Positions 25,029-33,551 are shown, numbered from the stretch's first letter. The stretch: DNA of 34,577 nt from Chloroflexota bacterium (GCA_012514315.1 JAAZAN010000031.1:1-34577); one strand, 5' to 3'. The notes: generated by a model from the letters alone, not told the origin. Translations and numbers: made by a program.

Positions 25029-27296
25029 ATGTGGTATGCGATACGTCTGGCGCCTGAGGGAGGGCATGATTTTGCCTCCTCCGCCAATGAGCTGATCAAA
25101 GCCAGGTCGCGCAGTCTGATTCTTGCTATAGGGGGCGTCTACGGCGCGTTCGCCTTCGCTACGGCGTTGCACCCGAGTGAACACTTCACGGTTGTTGTAT
25201 GGACGATCTTCCCACTTATTGCCTCCGCCCTACTTGTGTCGTTCAAGTTGCTGGAAAAGCGGTTCCTTCTATCTCAAATTATCTGGCAGGTTGCTTTCTT
25301 GCTCGCGATCGTTCTCGAGACGCGTATCTCCCAGCAACCTGAGGTTATGCTGTTCTGTGCACTGATACCATTGACAGCCATTCTGACCATCGGCTGGCAG
25401 GCCAGCCTGGTTGCCGAGGCTTTCGTGATTGGGGCGACGTGGTGGGTGGCTCAGAACCCAGTGATGCCTTCACTGTCTGCCGGACTCATACTGGCGGCTG
25501 TTCTGGGTGGCGCCGTCACTGGACTGCTGGGTTGGACAGCGACCCATGCGTTATTGGCGGCGACACAGTGGTCTCTGTTCTACTACGAACAGGCCCGCGA
25601 TAAGATGGAGGAAGCGCGGGATCAGCGGCTGGAACTTAAGCAGATCCAACAGGATCTACTTCAAGCGAATCAGGAGTTGGCCCGGCTGTCCGACCGCCTG
25701 AAAGCAATGTACCGCGTCGCTGAAGAGGCGCGGCGAGCCAAAGAGGAGTTCGTAGCTAACGTGAGTCACGAACTGCGCACCCCGCTGAACATGATCATTG
25801 GATTCAGCGAGATGATCACGGAGGCGCCCCAAGTCTATGGTAATCACCTGCCGCCCTCACTGCTCAGCGACATCGAGGCTATCCGCTCGAATAGCCAGAA
25901 TCTGGCCAAGCTGGTCAATGATGTCCTCGACCTCAGCCAGGTTGAGGCTGGGCGCATGGCGCTCACCAAGGAATGGACGCAGCTCTCCACGATCGTCGAT
26001 GCCGCTGTAGTCGCCGTCAGAGAGTTCATTATGGCCAAGGGGTTGACCTTGACGGTGGATGTCTCCGCCGACCTTCCCACTGTGTTCTGCGATGGCACGC
26101 GGATCCGCCAGGTCCTGCTCAATCTTCTGAGCAACGCGAGCCGCTTCACCGAGACCGGTGGTGTGCGCATCGAGGTTCGACCTGAACGACAGGTCGTCAG
26201 AGTGAGCGTATCCGACACAGGGCCAGGTATCGCTCGTGAGGATCAGGAGAACCTGTTTGAGCCGTTCAGCCAGGTCGATGCATCCCTGCGAAGACAGCAC
26301 GGCGGGAGTGGGCTAGGCCTCAGCATCAGCAAGCGGTTCGTCGAGATGCATGGTGGCAGGATGTGGCTCGAAAGCACCGTGGGTGTGGGCACGACGTTTC
26401 ATTTCACTCTGCCGATCGAGACGCCACTCCCGGTGGCGATCGCGGGCGCCGACGATGCATTGCGTTGGTTCAGCCCCTTCGACGAGCACGAGTTCCACAC
26501 GCGTACCCGTCGCTCTAAGGCCCCAGCACCCTCCGTGGCGCCACGCTTCGTCTTCCTCGATCCGGGCAAGACGCTGCAGCGTCTGTTCACCCGCTATATG
26601 AACGGGTTCGAGACGTTCACCGCGCGCGATGCAGACGAGGCGTTGTCGGAACTTGGGCGTTCGCCTGCTCAGGCGCTTATCATGAACGCATCTCCCCGTG
26701 CCGAAATGCCGATCTCCAGGGAGCAGCTTGCCGGACTCCCCTATGACACGCCGGCCATCGCCTGCTGGGTGCCAGGCGAAGATGAGACTGCCCGAAGGCT
26801 GGGGGTTCTGCACTATCTCGTCAAGCCAGTCCCTCGTGAGACACTGCTGGCAACACTTGCGGACCTCGGTGACCATGTGAAGCGGGTGCTGATTGTGGAT
26901 GATGAGCCGGAGGCATTGCAGCTTTTCGCCCGCATGCTGATCTCAGCGGGACGGGGATACCGCGTTATGCGCGCCGAGACGGGACTGCGGGCATTAAGTA
27001 TGCTCCGTGAGCGAAAGCCCGATGTTATGCTGCTCGACCTCATTATGCCGGGTATGGACGGGTTTCAGGTGCTACAGGAGAAGAGCCAGGACCCATCGAT
27101 TCGTCCCATTCCTGTCATTGTGATCTCGTCGCGTGATCCTCACGGTGAGCCCATCGTGAGCGACATGCTGACGGTAACCCGGGGCGGTGGACTCTCGGTG
27201 CGCGAGCTTCTGTCCTGTATCGGCGCTGTCACTGAGATACTGGTTCCAGATTTCCCATCTGGCAGTCCAGAGCAGCCAGAAATGCCTGCCGGGTGA
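25029..27296 (+). CDS. Membrane hybrid histidine kinase with two degenerate receivers
   Basis: Protein of 755 residues. About six hydrophobic segments lie between 28 and 172, followed by a coiled coil (about 186-240). The dimerisation domain has the phospho-accepting His247 in SHELRTP. The ATPase domain has an N-box with Asn365 and Asn369, DTGPG (396-400) and GGSGLGLS (425-432), so the kinase should be active. Two receiver-like domains follow. The first (about 505-615) lacks the acidic pocket (FVFLDPG, LIMNAS) but keeps a KP motif, making it a pseudo-receiver. The second (618-738) has Asp624/Asp625 and acceptor Asp670 (LLDLIMPGMDG), but reads LTVTRGGGLSV where the lysine should be. The ATG has GGAGG eight nt upstream. 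Its end overlaps the convergent regulator gene by 68 bp. Confidence 0.9.
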   Translation: MWYAIRLAPEGGHDFASSANELIKARSRSLILAIGGVYGAFAFATALHPSEHFTVVVWTIFPLIASALLVSFKLLEKRFLLSQIIWQVAFLLAIVLETRISQQPEVMLFCALIPLTAILTIGWQASLVAEAFVIGATWWVAQNPVMPSLSAGLILAAVLGGAVTGLLGWTATHALLAATQWSLFYYEQARDKMEEARDQRLELKQIQQDLLQANQELARLSDRLKAMYRVAEEARRAKEEFVANVSHELRTPLNMIIGFSEMITEAPQVYGNHLPPSLLSDIEAIRSNSQNLAKLVNDVLDLSQVEAGRMALTKEWTQLSTIVDAAVVAVREFIMAKGLTLTVDVSADLPTVFCDGTRIRQVLLNLLSNASRFTETGGVRIEVRPERQVVRVSVSDTGPGIAREDQENLFEPFSQVDASLRRQHGGSGLGLSISKRFVEMHGGRMWLESTVGVGTTFHFTLPIETPLPVAIAGADDALRWFSPFDEHEFHTRTRRSKAPAPSVAPRFVFLDPGKTLQRLFTRYMNGFETFTARDADEALSELGRSPAQALIMNASPRAEMPISREQLAGLPYDTPAIACWVPGEDETARRLGVLHYLVKPVPRETLLATLADLGDHVKRVLIVDDEPEALQLFARMLISAGRGYRVMRAETGLRALSMLRERKPDVMLLDLIMPGMDGFQVLQEKSQDPSIRPIPVIVISSRDPHGEPIVSDMLTVTRGGGLSVRELLSCIGAVTEILVPDFPSGSPEQPEMPAG

Positions 27297-28485
27297 CCGG
27301 CTTCTTCAGATAGGCGTTGGCGCCCAGGCTGAGAGCTAGTTCATCCTGCGCCAGTATCGTACACACCACCACGGGTATCTTGCTGGTTGTGGGATGCTGT
27401 CGAAGTCGCCCCAACACTTCCCAGCCGTCGATGCGGGGCATCATCACATCGAGTACGATGATCTGCGGACCGTTGCGTCTGGCGACATCTACTGCCTCTG
27501 CTGGGTCCTGGACCCCGATCACACGATAGCGCGTGCCTGCCACGTAGCGCTGGAACAGGTTCAGGGCGCTGGCGTTGTCGTCGATAATCAGTACGAGGAT
27601 CTGGCCTAGAGGTGGAAACGTCAGCAGCGCGCCAAACTCACCCGGCTCCTCACAGCCTACTGTCAGTCGGCCGCCACACAGATCCAGGAGTTGGCGCGCG
27701 ATGTCCAGGCCGGCGCTATGCGCAACCGCGGATCTCTCACCATTCTCTGTCGTCTTCTCACAACCTATCCAGATCTCGATCTCGCGAGCCACGTGGCGAG
27801 CTCGAATGGTTGCCGCCTGGCAGGAGGCGGCAGCTGGAATGACAACGCCCAGAACGCTGAGCAACGCCTGTCGCACCGCGATGGGATTCGCCGCCAGCCG
27901 AGGCAGATCATCCTCGACCTTGGTCTGTAGCCGTACGCCATACTGCGTCGCCAGAGGGCGAGCTAGCTCCAGAACGGTCGGTAGCGCCGTACTGAGATCG
28001 GTATCACTCTCGGGCGGCGCCTCCTTAAGCCATGCCAGGTCCTCGTAAGCATTGCTGTGTGCGTCGGCGCCCTGGTTGGCGGAATGCCCTTCTCCGGGTT
28101 CGATTTGGAGTTGCGCCTCGATATGAAATTGCTCCCAGAGTTGGTGAGCCAGGATCTCGAAGGCAGCGCGCAGTTCACGCCGCAACTGACGCGGGCTCAG
28201 GCCAAGCTGATCCGCCACTTCCAGTTGGCTGAAGTGCTGGACGTATCGATAGAACAGGGCCTCGTAATACCGCCAGGCTGGTGAGTGGTTGGGTTCCTCG
28301 GACTCCGGCTTGAGTGCAGCGATGGCATCAAACAACAACCGTCTCAGTGCAGCCGGTGTATCGGGACGATTGGACACGCCCAGTAGCGTGGTCAGCGGGC
28401 TCTCACGCAGGAAGTTGGGGTCTCGGATGTGATTCAGTGCATCCCGCAGAAGCTTGAGGAATGCCTCTATCGTGACGTCGGGCAC
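27229..28485 (-). CDS. Response regulator with N-terminal HTH, pseudo-ATPase region and intact receiver
   Basis: Protein of 418 residues with an unusual order. Residues 84-118 form a helix-turn-helix-like stretch (FSQLEVADQLGLSPRQLRRE). Residues about 165-292 resemble a histidine-kinase ATPase domain (VRQALLSVLGVVI, SAGLDIARQLLDLCGGRLTV) but lack the N-box asparagine and the DxGxG motif, so it probably cannot bind ATP normally. Residues 295-408 are a complete receiver with Asp302/Asp303, acceptor Asp346 (VLDVMMP), Thr376 and Lys395 (KKP). No phospho-accepting histidine is seen. The start is GTG with AAGGTGG upstream. It is convergent with the hybrid kinase and overlaps it, so phosphotransfer between them is likely (inference). 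It diverges from the sugar-import operon, a possible target. Confidence 0.82.
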   Translation of the reverse strand: MPDVTIEAFLKLLRDALNHIRDPNFLRESPLTTLLGVSNRPDTPAALRRLLFDAIAALKPESEEPNHSPAWRYYEALFYRYVQHFSQLEVADQLGLSPRQLRRELRAAFEILAHQLWEQFHIEAQLQIEPGEGHSANQGADAHSNAYEDLAWLKEAPPESDTDLSTALPTVLELARPLATQYGVRLQTKVEDDLPRLAANPIAVRQALLSVLGVVIPAAASCQAATIRARHVAREIEIWIGCEKTTENGERSAVAHSAGLDIARQLLDLCGGRLTVGCEEPGEFGALLTFPPLGQILVLIIDDNASALNLFQRYVAGTRYRVIGVQDPAEAVDVARRNGPQIIVLDVMMPRIDGWEVLGRLRQHPTTSKIPVVVCTILAQDELALSLGANAYLKKPVTRQAFLAALDCQMGNLEPVSQ

Positions 28486-28534
28486 GCGATGTCCACCTTT
28501 TGGCCGTAATCTGTCCGGGGATCGTTATGATGTA

Positions 28535-28558
28535 TGCTATTATACAATGAGTCATTGT
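28535..28558. promoter_or_regulatory. Overlapping divergent promoters with a 15-bp operator-like palindrome
   Basis: Minus strand: TATAAT (28544-28539) for the response-regulator gene, with only a weak -35. Plus strand: extended -10 TGC-TATTAT (28535-28543) for the sugar-import operon. The perfect odd-centred palindrome ACAATGAGTCATTGT (28544-28558) covers the predicted plus-strand start point and borders the minus-strand -10, so a bound repressor or activator would control both sides. Confidence 0.6.
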
Positions 28559-28709
28559 GAGATGAAAGGCACACCGTGAGATTCGCGCATCGATGCGGCA
28601 CGTACGGTGGATAGTGGAGAGGAGGTGATATCTGTCGCTGTTGTGATTGATGCGGATCGAGTGTCTGGTTAAGCGGTTGGAGATCTAGGAACAAGAGGGG
28701 GTAAAGAGA

Positions 28710-30086
28710 ATGTCGGACCGTATGACTCGTAGGACTTTCCTGCAACTGACGGGGGCCGGCGCAGCCGCAGCGCTGTTGGCAGCCTGTGCACCTCAGACTC
28801 CTGCGGCGACGCAGGCGCCTGCTGGAACCACGGCTTCTGAAGACACCGGGGCGGAACCGGCTGCTGAAGCAGTGAAGTTGGTCTTCTCCAGCTATACGTG
28901 GTCCGGTTACGAAGCGGCGATGAGAGGCGTGATCGACGATTTCATGGCCGAAAATCCGGATGTCGAAGTGGAAGGCCAGTTTGTTCCTGAGGACTACTGG
29001 ACGAAACTGCAGACCCAGGTTGCCGGCGGCACGCCGCCCGATGTGGGAATCTCGGACTACGCGTTGGTGATCACGTATGCCAAGGACGGCGTCCTACTGG
29101 ACATCACTGACCTAATCGCCGGCAGTGACTTCCCACTGGACAAGATGCTGGACGGCGCTGTGGCCCAGTACCGTTGGGCCCCAGGCGATTTCGCTAGCGG
29201 TGCGGATGGTGCTCCTCTATGGGGTCTGCCGAGCGATGCGCAGGGGCAACTCTTCGCATACAATAAGGATATGTTCGATGCGGCCGGCGTCGACTATCCC
29301 ACCGACGACTGGACGTGGAACGACCTGGTCGCGGCGGGTAAGGCCATCACGAACCCCGACGAGAACAAATGGGGTTTCCTTGTCCCGGGCTGGGGAATGT
29401 GGGTGCGTGGTTGGTACGGATGGCAAGCGGGTGGTGAGTTCGTGTCCGCCGACTACAGGACGGCGACCTTCGATTCGCCCGGGATCGCCGAGTCCATCAA
29501 GTGGATGTGGGACCTGATCTACACCGAGAAGATTGCGCCGCCGCCCGGTCTGCAGGCAGCCACCAACCCCTTCATGTCGGGGCAGGTGGCCATGGTCGTC
29601 GATGGTATCTGGTGGGTTGCGGATTTCAAGACCATCGAGGATTTCGACTGGGACATGGCAATGATGCCGAAGCACCCGAGGACTGGCAGCCGCGTCACAA
29701 CGATTGAGTCGGACGGCTGGTGGGTCTTCAAGGGCACCAAAGAGGTGGATGCGAGTTTCCGTCTGTTGACCCGCCTGGCTGGTGAGGAGGGCCAGAGGAA
29801 GTTTGGTGAGCTTGAATACGTGGTTCCCTCCTGCTTCCCGGAGGTGGGTACCGAGTGGTATTCCAAGACGCCTCCCGAGAATCGCGAGAAGGCTCTGGAT
29901 AACCTGGTTGAGGAATCGCGCAAGGCCTTCATCACCTTTAACGAGGTCTGGACGGTGCTGGGCGCGTGTATGCCCCCGGTGGAGGCCGCCTTCGCCGATG
30001 GCTTGGACATCGATGCAGCGATTCAGGAGTGTAACGAGATCGCACAGGAAGAGCTGGATCGGGCCTGGGAACTATTCGAGCAGTAG
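28710..30086 (+). CDS. Sugar ABC transporter substrate-binding lipoprotein (SBP family 1)
   Basis: Extracytoplasmic sugar-binding protein of 458 residues, MalE/UgpB type. The signal peptide carries both a Tat-like twin arginine (RRTFLQL, 7-13) and a lipobox LAAC with Cys26, followed by an Ala/Thr/Pro-rich linker, so it is probably exported folded and lipid-anchored. The mature part has VKLVFSSYTWSGYE, the FMAENPDVEVEGQFVPEDYWTKLQTQVAGGTPPDV segment, FAYNKDMFDAAGVDYPTDDWTWNDL and many aromatic residues (WWVADF, WYGWQAGG) typical of carbohydrate pockets. The ATG follows GAGGGGG and AAAGAG purine runs. The operon continues with two permeases but no ATPase. The sugar is not known. Confidence 0.93.
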   Translation: MSDRMTRRTFLQLTGAGAAAALLAACAPQTPAATQAPAGTTASEDTGAEPAAEAVKLVFSSYTWSGYEAAMRGVIDDFMAENPDVEVEGQFVPEDYWTKLQTQVAGGTPPDVGISDYALVITYAKDGVLLDITDLIAGSDFPLDKMLDGAVAQYRWAPGDFASGADGAPLWGLPSDAQGQLFAYNKDMFDAAGVDYPTDDWTWNDLVAAGKAITNPDENKWGFLVPGWGMWVRGWYGWQAGGEFVSADYRTATFDSPGIAESIKWMWDLIYTEKIAPPPGLQAATNPFMSGQVAMVVDGIWWVADFKTIEDFDWDMAMMPKHPRTGSRVTTIESDGWWVFKGTKEVDASFRLLTRLAGEEGQRKFGELEYVVPSCFPEVGTEWYSKTPPENREKALDNLVEESRKAFITFNEVWTVLGACMPPVEAAFADGLDIDAAIQECNEIAQEELDRAWELFEQ

Positions 30087-30106
30087 TGACCCGCATGAGG
30101 TTGAGG

Positions 30107-30142
30107 CATTGTGGAAGACCACGTGCGTGGTCTTCCACAATG
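30107..30142 (+). other. Intercistronic stem-loop between binding protein and permease genes
   Basis: Perfect 16-bp stem (30107-30122 with 30127-30142) with the 4-nt loop GTGC, 20 nt after the binding-protein stop and 20 nt before the permease ATG. No T-run follows, so it more likely protects the upstream mRNA 3' end or partly attenuates than fully terminates. Confidence 0.75.
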
Positions 30143-30162
30143 TCATTGAAGGAGAGTTCCGT

Positions 30163-31068
30163 ATGAGAAAGGGGACTTTGGGCACAGTTCAGCGACAGGA
30201 GGAGTGGCTCGGATGGCTGTTTGTGGCGCCGATGGCCCTGGGAATTCTGATATTCCAGGTCTACCCCACTTTGTTCTCGCTGTATATCAGCATGACCCAA
30301 TGGAACCTTGCGAGGGCTCCGCGCTGGATTGGTTTCAAGAACTACACCGATCTGTTCACTGTCGATCGGTACTTCATCAAGTCGATGACCAACACGGGCG
30401 CCTATGCTATCGGAGTCGTCGTTCCCGGTATCGCTCTAGGTATCGTGTTCGCCATGCTGCTCAATCAGAAGATCGCCGGCCGATTCGTCTATCGGGCGAT
30501 CTACTTTGTGCCCGTGGTCGCGCCTACAGTCGCATTGGGTATGCTATGGGCGTGGATCTACGAGCCCAACTTCGGTATTCTCAACACGGTTCTCAAAGTC
30601 GTCGGCATCCAGGGGCCGGCGTGGTTGGGCAGCACGCAGTGGGCTATGCGAGCTATGATTATCTTCGCTCTGTGGCAAGGGTTGGGTTATAACATTGTCA
30701 TCTTCCTGGCTGGACTGCAGAGCATCTCTGCCGAGTATTATGAGGCGGCGTCTATCGATGGGGCGAACGCTGTCGAGCGATTCTTCCACATCACTTTGCC
30801 GCTACTTTCACCGGTCACGTTCTTCATGTTGGTGACTGGCGTGATCGGCGCATTCCAGGAGTTTGCCACACCGTATATCCTGACGCGCGGTGGGCCGGCT
30901 AATTCTACCCTGATGGCCGTCATGTATCTGTACACCAAGGCCTTCCGTGAGCAACACATGGGTCTGGCCTCGGCTATCGCCTATGTTCTGTTTGTGGTCA
31001 TCCTGTTCCTGACGTTCGTCAACTTCCGGCTGGGCAAGAAATGGGTCTTCTACGAGGAGGCCGTGTGA
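30163..31068 (+). CDS. Sugar ABC transporter permease (MalF/UgpA type)
   Basis: Inner-membrane permease of 301 residues with six hydrophobic segments, the first at LGWLFVAPMALGILIFQVYPTLFSLYISM. The EAA coupling loop reads YYEAASIDGANAVERFFHITLPLLSP, the docking site for the ATPase. The N-terminal domain is short, as in the UgpA/MsmF branch. The ATG has AAGGAGAG seven nt upstream (30149-30156); the frame is open further upstream, inside the previous gene, without meaning. The stop is 11 nt before the next permease start, whose ribosome site begins just after it. Confidence 0.93.
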   Translation: MRKGTLGTVQRQEEWLGWLFVAPMALGILIFQVYPTLFSLYISMTQWNLARAPRWIGFKNYTDLFTVDRYFIKSMTNTGAYAIGVVVPGIALGIVFAMLLNQKIAGRFVYRAIYFVPVVAPTVALGMLWAWIYEPNFGILNTVLKVVGIQGPAWLGSTQWAMRAMIIFALWQGLGYNIVIFLAGLQSISAEYYEAASIDGANAVERFFHITLPLLSPVTFFMLVTGVIGAFQEFATPYILTRGGPANSTLMAVMYLYTKAFREQHMGLASAIAYVLFVVILFLTFVNFRLGKKWVFYEEAV

Positions 31069-31079
31069 AGGAGGTGAAT

Positions 31080-31961
31080 ATGACATCATCCCAAGGCGCC
31101 CAAGAGATCTGGCATCCCAGGCTGCATGTCGGGCGATTCGTGCGCCAGGGCCTGCTTCATGCGGTGCTGGGAGCCAACGCCATCCTGATGATCTTCCCAC
31201 TGTTGTGGATGATCTCCACCTCACTAAAGGCGCCTAGTAAGCAGTACCTCTGGCCGCCGCAGCTCATCCCCAACCCGTTGTATCCAGAGAACTACGTCAA
31301 CCTGTTCGCGCTGGCGCCTATGGGCAAGTATATGCTCAACAGCACCAAGATCACCGTGCTCTCGATGATCGGCGTGATCCTCTCATCGTCTCTGGCCGCA
31401 TTTGCCTTCGCGCGCATGCGCTTCCGCGGTCGGGACGTTTTCTTCTCCATCCTTCTGGCAACGATGATGCTGCCTGGTGCTGTGACGCTGGTACCGACCT
31501 TTGTGATCATGAGACTCCTGGGGTGGGTGGACACACACGCTCCTCTAATCATCCCCAGTTTCTTCGGTAGCGCATTCTATGTGTTTCTGATACGTCAGTA
31601 CTTCCTCAGTATCCCTCAGGACTTTGTGGATGCTGCTCAGATAGATGGCGCTGATTTCTTCACGATCTACTGGCGCATCTTCCTTCCTCTGAGCCGGCCG
31701 ATCCTGACCACTGTCGCCGTGCTGACATTCCTGGGGTCGTGGAACGACCTCTTTGGGCCTTTGATCTACCTCAATACGCAGGAGAAGATGACCGTTCAAT
31801 TGGGGTTGGCCTACTTGCGTGGACGTGCGGGTACAGGCGTTGAGCAGTTCGGGACGATTATGGCGGGGGCCTTTCTTGGTCTTGTGCCCACGCTCGTGCT
31901 ATACTTCTTCGGGCAGAAGTACTTCGTCCAGGGCCTGGCTCGTTCAGCCTTGAAGGGCTGA
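31080..31961 (+). CDS. Sugar ABC transporter permease (MalG/UgpE type)
   Basis: Second permease of the importer, 293 residues with six hydrophobic segments. Typical landmarks are IFPLLWMISTSLKAPSKQY near the N-terminus, SSLAAFAFARMRFRGRD, MLPGAVTLVPTFVIMRLLGW and the EAA loop VDAAQIDGADFFTIYWRIFLPLSRPIL. The ATG has a near-perfect GGAGGTGA at 31070-31077, very close to the previous stop. No ATP-binding gene follows; many such importers borrow a shared MsmX/UgpC-type ATPase encoded elsewhere. Confidence 0.93.
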   Translation: MTSSQGAQEIWHPRLHVGRFVRQGLLHAVLGANAILMIFPLLWMISTSLKAPSKQYLWPPQLIPNPLYPENYVNLFALAPMGKYMLNSTKITVLSMIGVILSSSLAAFAFARMRFRGRDVFFSILLATMMLPGAVTLVPTFVIMRLLGWVDTHAPLIIPSFFGSAFYVFLIRQYFLSIPQDFVDAAQIDGADFFTIYWRIFLPLSRPILTTVAVLTFLGSWNDLFGPLIYLNTQEKMTVQLGLAYLRGRAGTGVEQFGTIMAGAFLGLVPTLVLYFFGQKYFVQGLARSALKG

Positions 31962-31984
31962 TGGATGATCGGTAGATCTGATCG

Positions 31985-32096
31985 CCGGGTGCGTGGGGTG
32001 GTAGCCGCCTCTTCTTTGCTGGCCCTGCGTGAGCCCGGTTCGTGAGTCATCGACTACGGATATCTTCTGTGCGGCGGCCAGACCCCGTGCGCCCGG
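31985..32096 (+). other. Long imperfect stem region between permease and aminotransferase genes
   Basis: CCGGGTGCGTGGGGT (31985-31999) can pair along its full 15 bases with ACCCCGTGCGCCCGG (32082-32096), counting three G-U pairs as RNA. GCCGCC (32004-32009) pairs with GGCGGC (32073-32078) inside it. The 185-nt gap holds no convincing gene. It could end or process the importer mRNA, or be a small structured RNA; which one is unclear. Confidence 0.45.
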
Positions 32097-32146
32097 CACT
32101 GCCGTGAGGCGCTGGATGGGGCATAACAAAATCAAGGAGTGAAACC

Positions 32147-33526
32147 ATGGCACTGTATGCGGATTACGGGCAGGAGGAGATCGCGAATCTCACGAAGGTG
32201 ATCGAGAGCGGCTGGCTGTGCGACAGGGCCGGTGGCTTCATGGACCAGTTCCGCCAGGATTTCGCCGTGGCGCTGGGCGCGAAGCACGCCATCTGCGGCG
32301 CCACTGCGATGGTGCTGATGCACGCCATTCCCGGCGCCATTGGCGCCGGTGCGGGTGACGAGATCATCTGTGACCCGGTGGTCCAGTTCCACGGCATCGC
32401 CTGTCTGCACAACAATGTCGTTCCTGTCTGGGCCGATGTGCGCCCCGACAACTTCCTGATGGACCCGGACTCGGTCGAGGCGAAGATCACCGCGCGCACG
32501 AAGGCCATCTGGGTGACCCACCTGTGGGGCTTCGCGGCCGAGGTCGACCGCCTGCGCGAGATCGCTGATCGGCATGGGATCTACCTGCTCGAGGACTGCG
32601 CGCACGCCATCCTGGCCGAGTATAAAGGGCGGAAGCTGGGTACCTGGGGCCACATCGGGAGCTTCTCGTTCAACATGTGGAAGCAGTTGGCCACGGGCGA
32701 GGGCGGCATGGCCATCACGGATGACGACAAGCTGGCGGACGAGATCAACAAGCGCGTGATCTTTGGCGAGAGCCCGGAAGTGCTCTCGTCCAACTATCGT
32801 ATGACGGAGCTTCAGGCGGCGGTGGGCGTGGCGCAGCTCAAGAAGGTGCCGGGGTACCTTGATGTGTTCAGGGAAGGCAAGCGAGTGCTGGATGAGGCTA
32901 TAGCGGGGTGCGCGTGGCTGGATTCCCGCCTGCAACTGCCGGAGAGCACGGTCGCGCCCTACTACTGGTCGTGTCTGTTTCACGGCGAGCGAGCCGGCAT
33001 TGATTACGGCGTGTTCAAGGCGGCATTGCGCCAGGCCGGCGCCGGGTTCGGCACGGGCTTTCTGCAGGTCCCGGCCTACATGTACGCCATCCTGCGGAAC
33101 CCCAATGCGTATGGGAACAAGGGATGCCCGTACAACTGCCATCTCTACGATGGCGTCGTGGACTGGAAGGCGGGGCTGTGCCCGGTGGCAGAGGATGTGA
33201 TTCCGCGGCTCGTGCACACGAATAACATGCTGTCCGTCGAGAAGGTCAGGCAGGAGGCGGAAGCGCTCCGGCAAGCCATCCGGCTGGCGGAGAGCGGTGA
33301 CGTGGAACCGCTGACCTACAGTGACGTGGAGAACAAGGTGCTCGAGTACATTAAGGAGAACGGCGCATCGGAACCGCTCGAGCTCATCCAGCACTTCGAC
33401 GGGCAGGGCTGGCAGCACTTTGACGAGCACGGGATGTGGATGGTGATGGAGAATCTGCGCGATCGCTTCCCCTACAAGCTGTCGCACGCTGGACCCCGCA
33501 AGTTTGCCTACCACGACCTGAGCTAG
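32147..33526 (+). CDS. DegT/DnrJ/EryC1-family PLP aminotransferase with extra C-terminal domain
   Basis: Sugar aminotransferase-like protein of 459 residues; typical members have about 370-400. The PLP-binding Asp150 lies in LLEDCAHA and the Schiff-base lysine is Lys179 in FNMWKQLATGEGGM, both in family positions, so it should be an active PLP enzyme. The substrate loop NYRMTELQAAVGVAQL is standard. Residues about 390-459 are additional, with alternating helices and strands and a winged-helix-like look (DVENKVLEYIKENGASEPLELIQHF). The start ATG has AAGGAGTGA at 32133-32141. It lies after a sugar importer and before a Gfo/Idh/MocA-type gene, suggesting ketosugar amination or the reverse reaction (inference). 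Confidence 0.88.
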   Translation: MALYADYGQEEIANLTKVIESGWLCDRAGGFMDQFRQDFAVALGAKHAICGATAMVLMHAIPGAIGAGAGDEIICDPVVQFHGIACLHNNVVPVWADVRPDNFLMDPDSVEAKITARTKAIWVTHLWGFAAEVDRLREIADRHGIYLLEDCAHAILAEYKGRKLGTWGHIGSFSFNMWKQLATGEGGMAITDDDKLADEINKRVIFGESPEVLSSNYRMTELQAAVGVAQLKKVPGYLDVFREGKRVLDEAIAGCAWLDSRLQLPESTVAPYYWSCLFHGERAGIDYGVFKAALRQAGAGFGTGFLQVPAYMYAILRNPNAYGNKGCPYNCHLYDGVVDWKAGLCPVAEDVIPRLVHTNNMLSVEKVRQEAEALRQAIRLAESGDVEPLTYSDVENKVLEYIKENGASEPLELIQHFDGQGWQHFDEHGMWMVMENLRDRFPYKLSHAGPRKFAYHDLS

Positions 33527-33551
33527 ACCGCCAACTGAGGAGGACACTGAT

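Noticed and set aside
24855-25184. Upstream extension of the sigma factor to 25184
   Set aside because: It runs across the divergent kinase promoter and into the kinase gene, and the residues before region 2 resemble no sigma domain.
32033-32050. GGTTCGT reminiscent of a tRNA T-loop
   Set aside because: No acceptor, anticodon or D arms can be folded around it, and no matching 3' CCA end is found.
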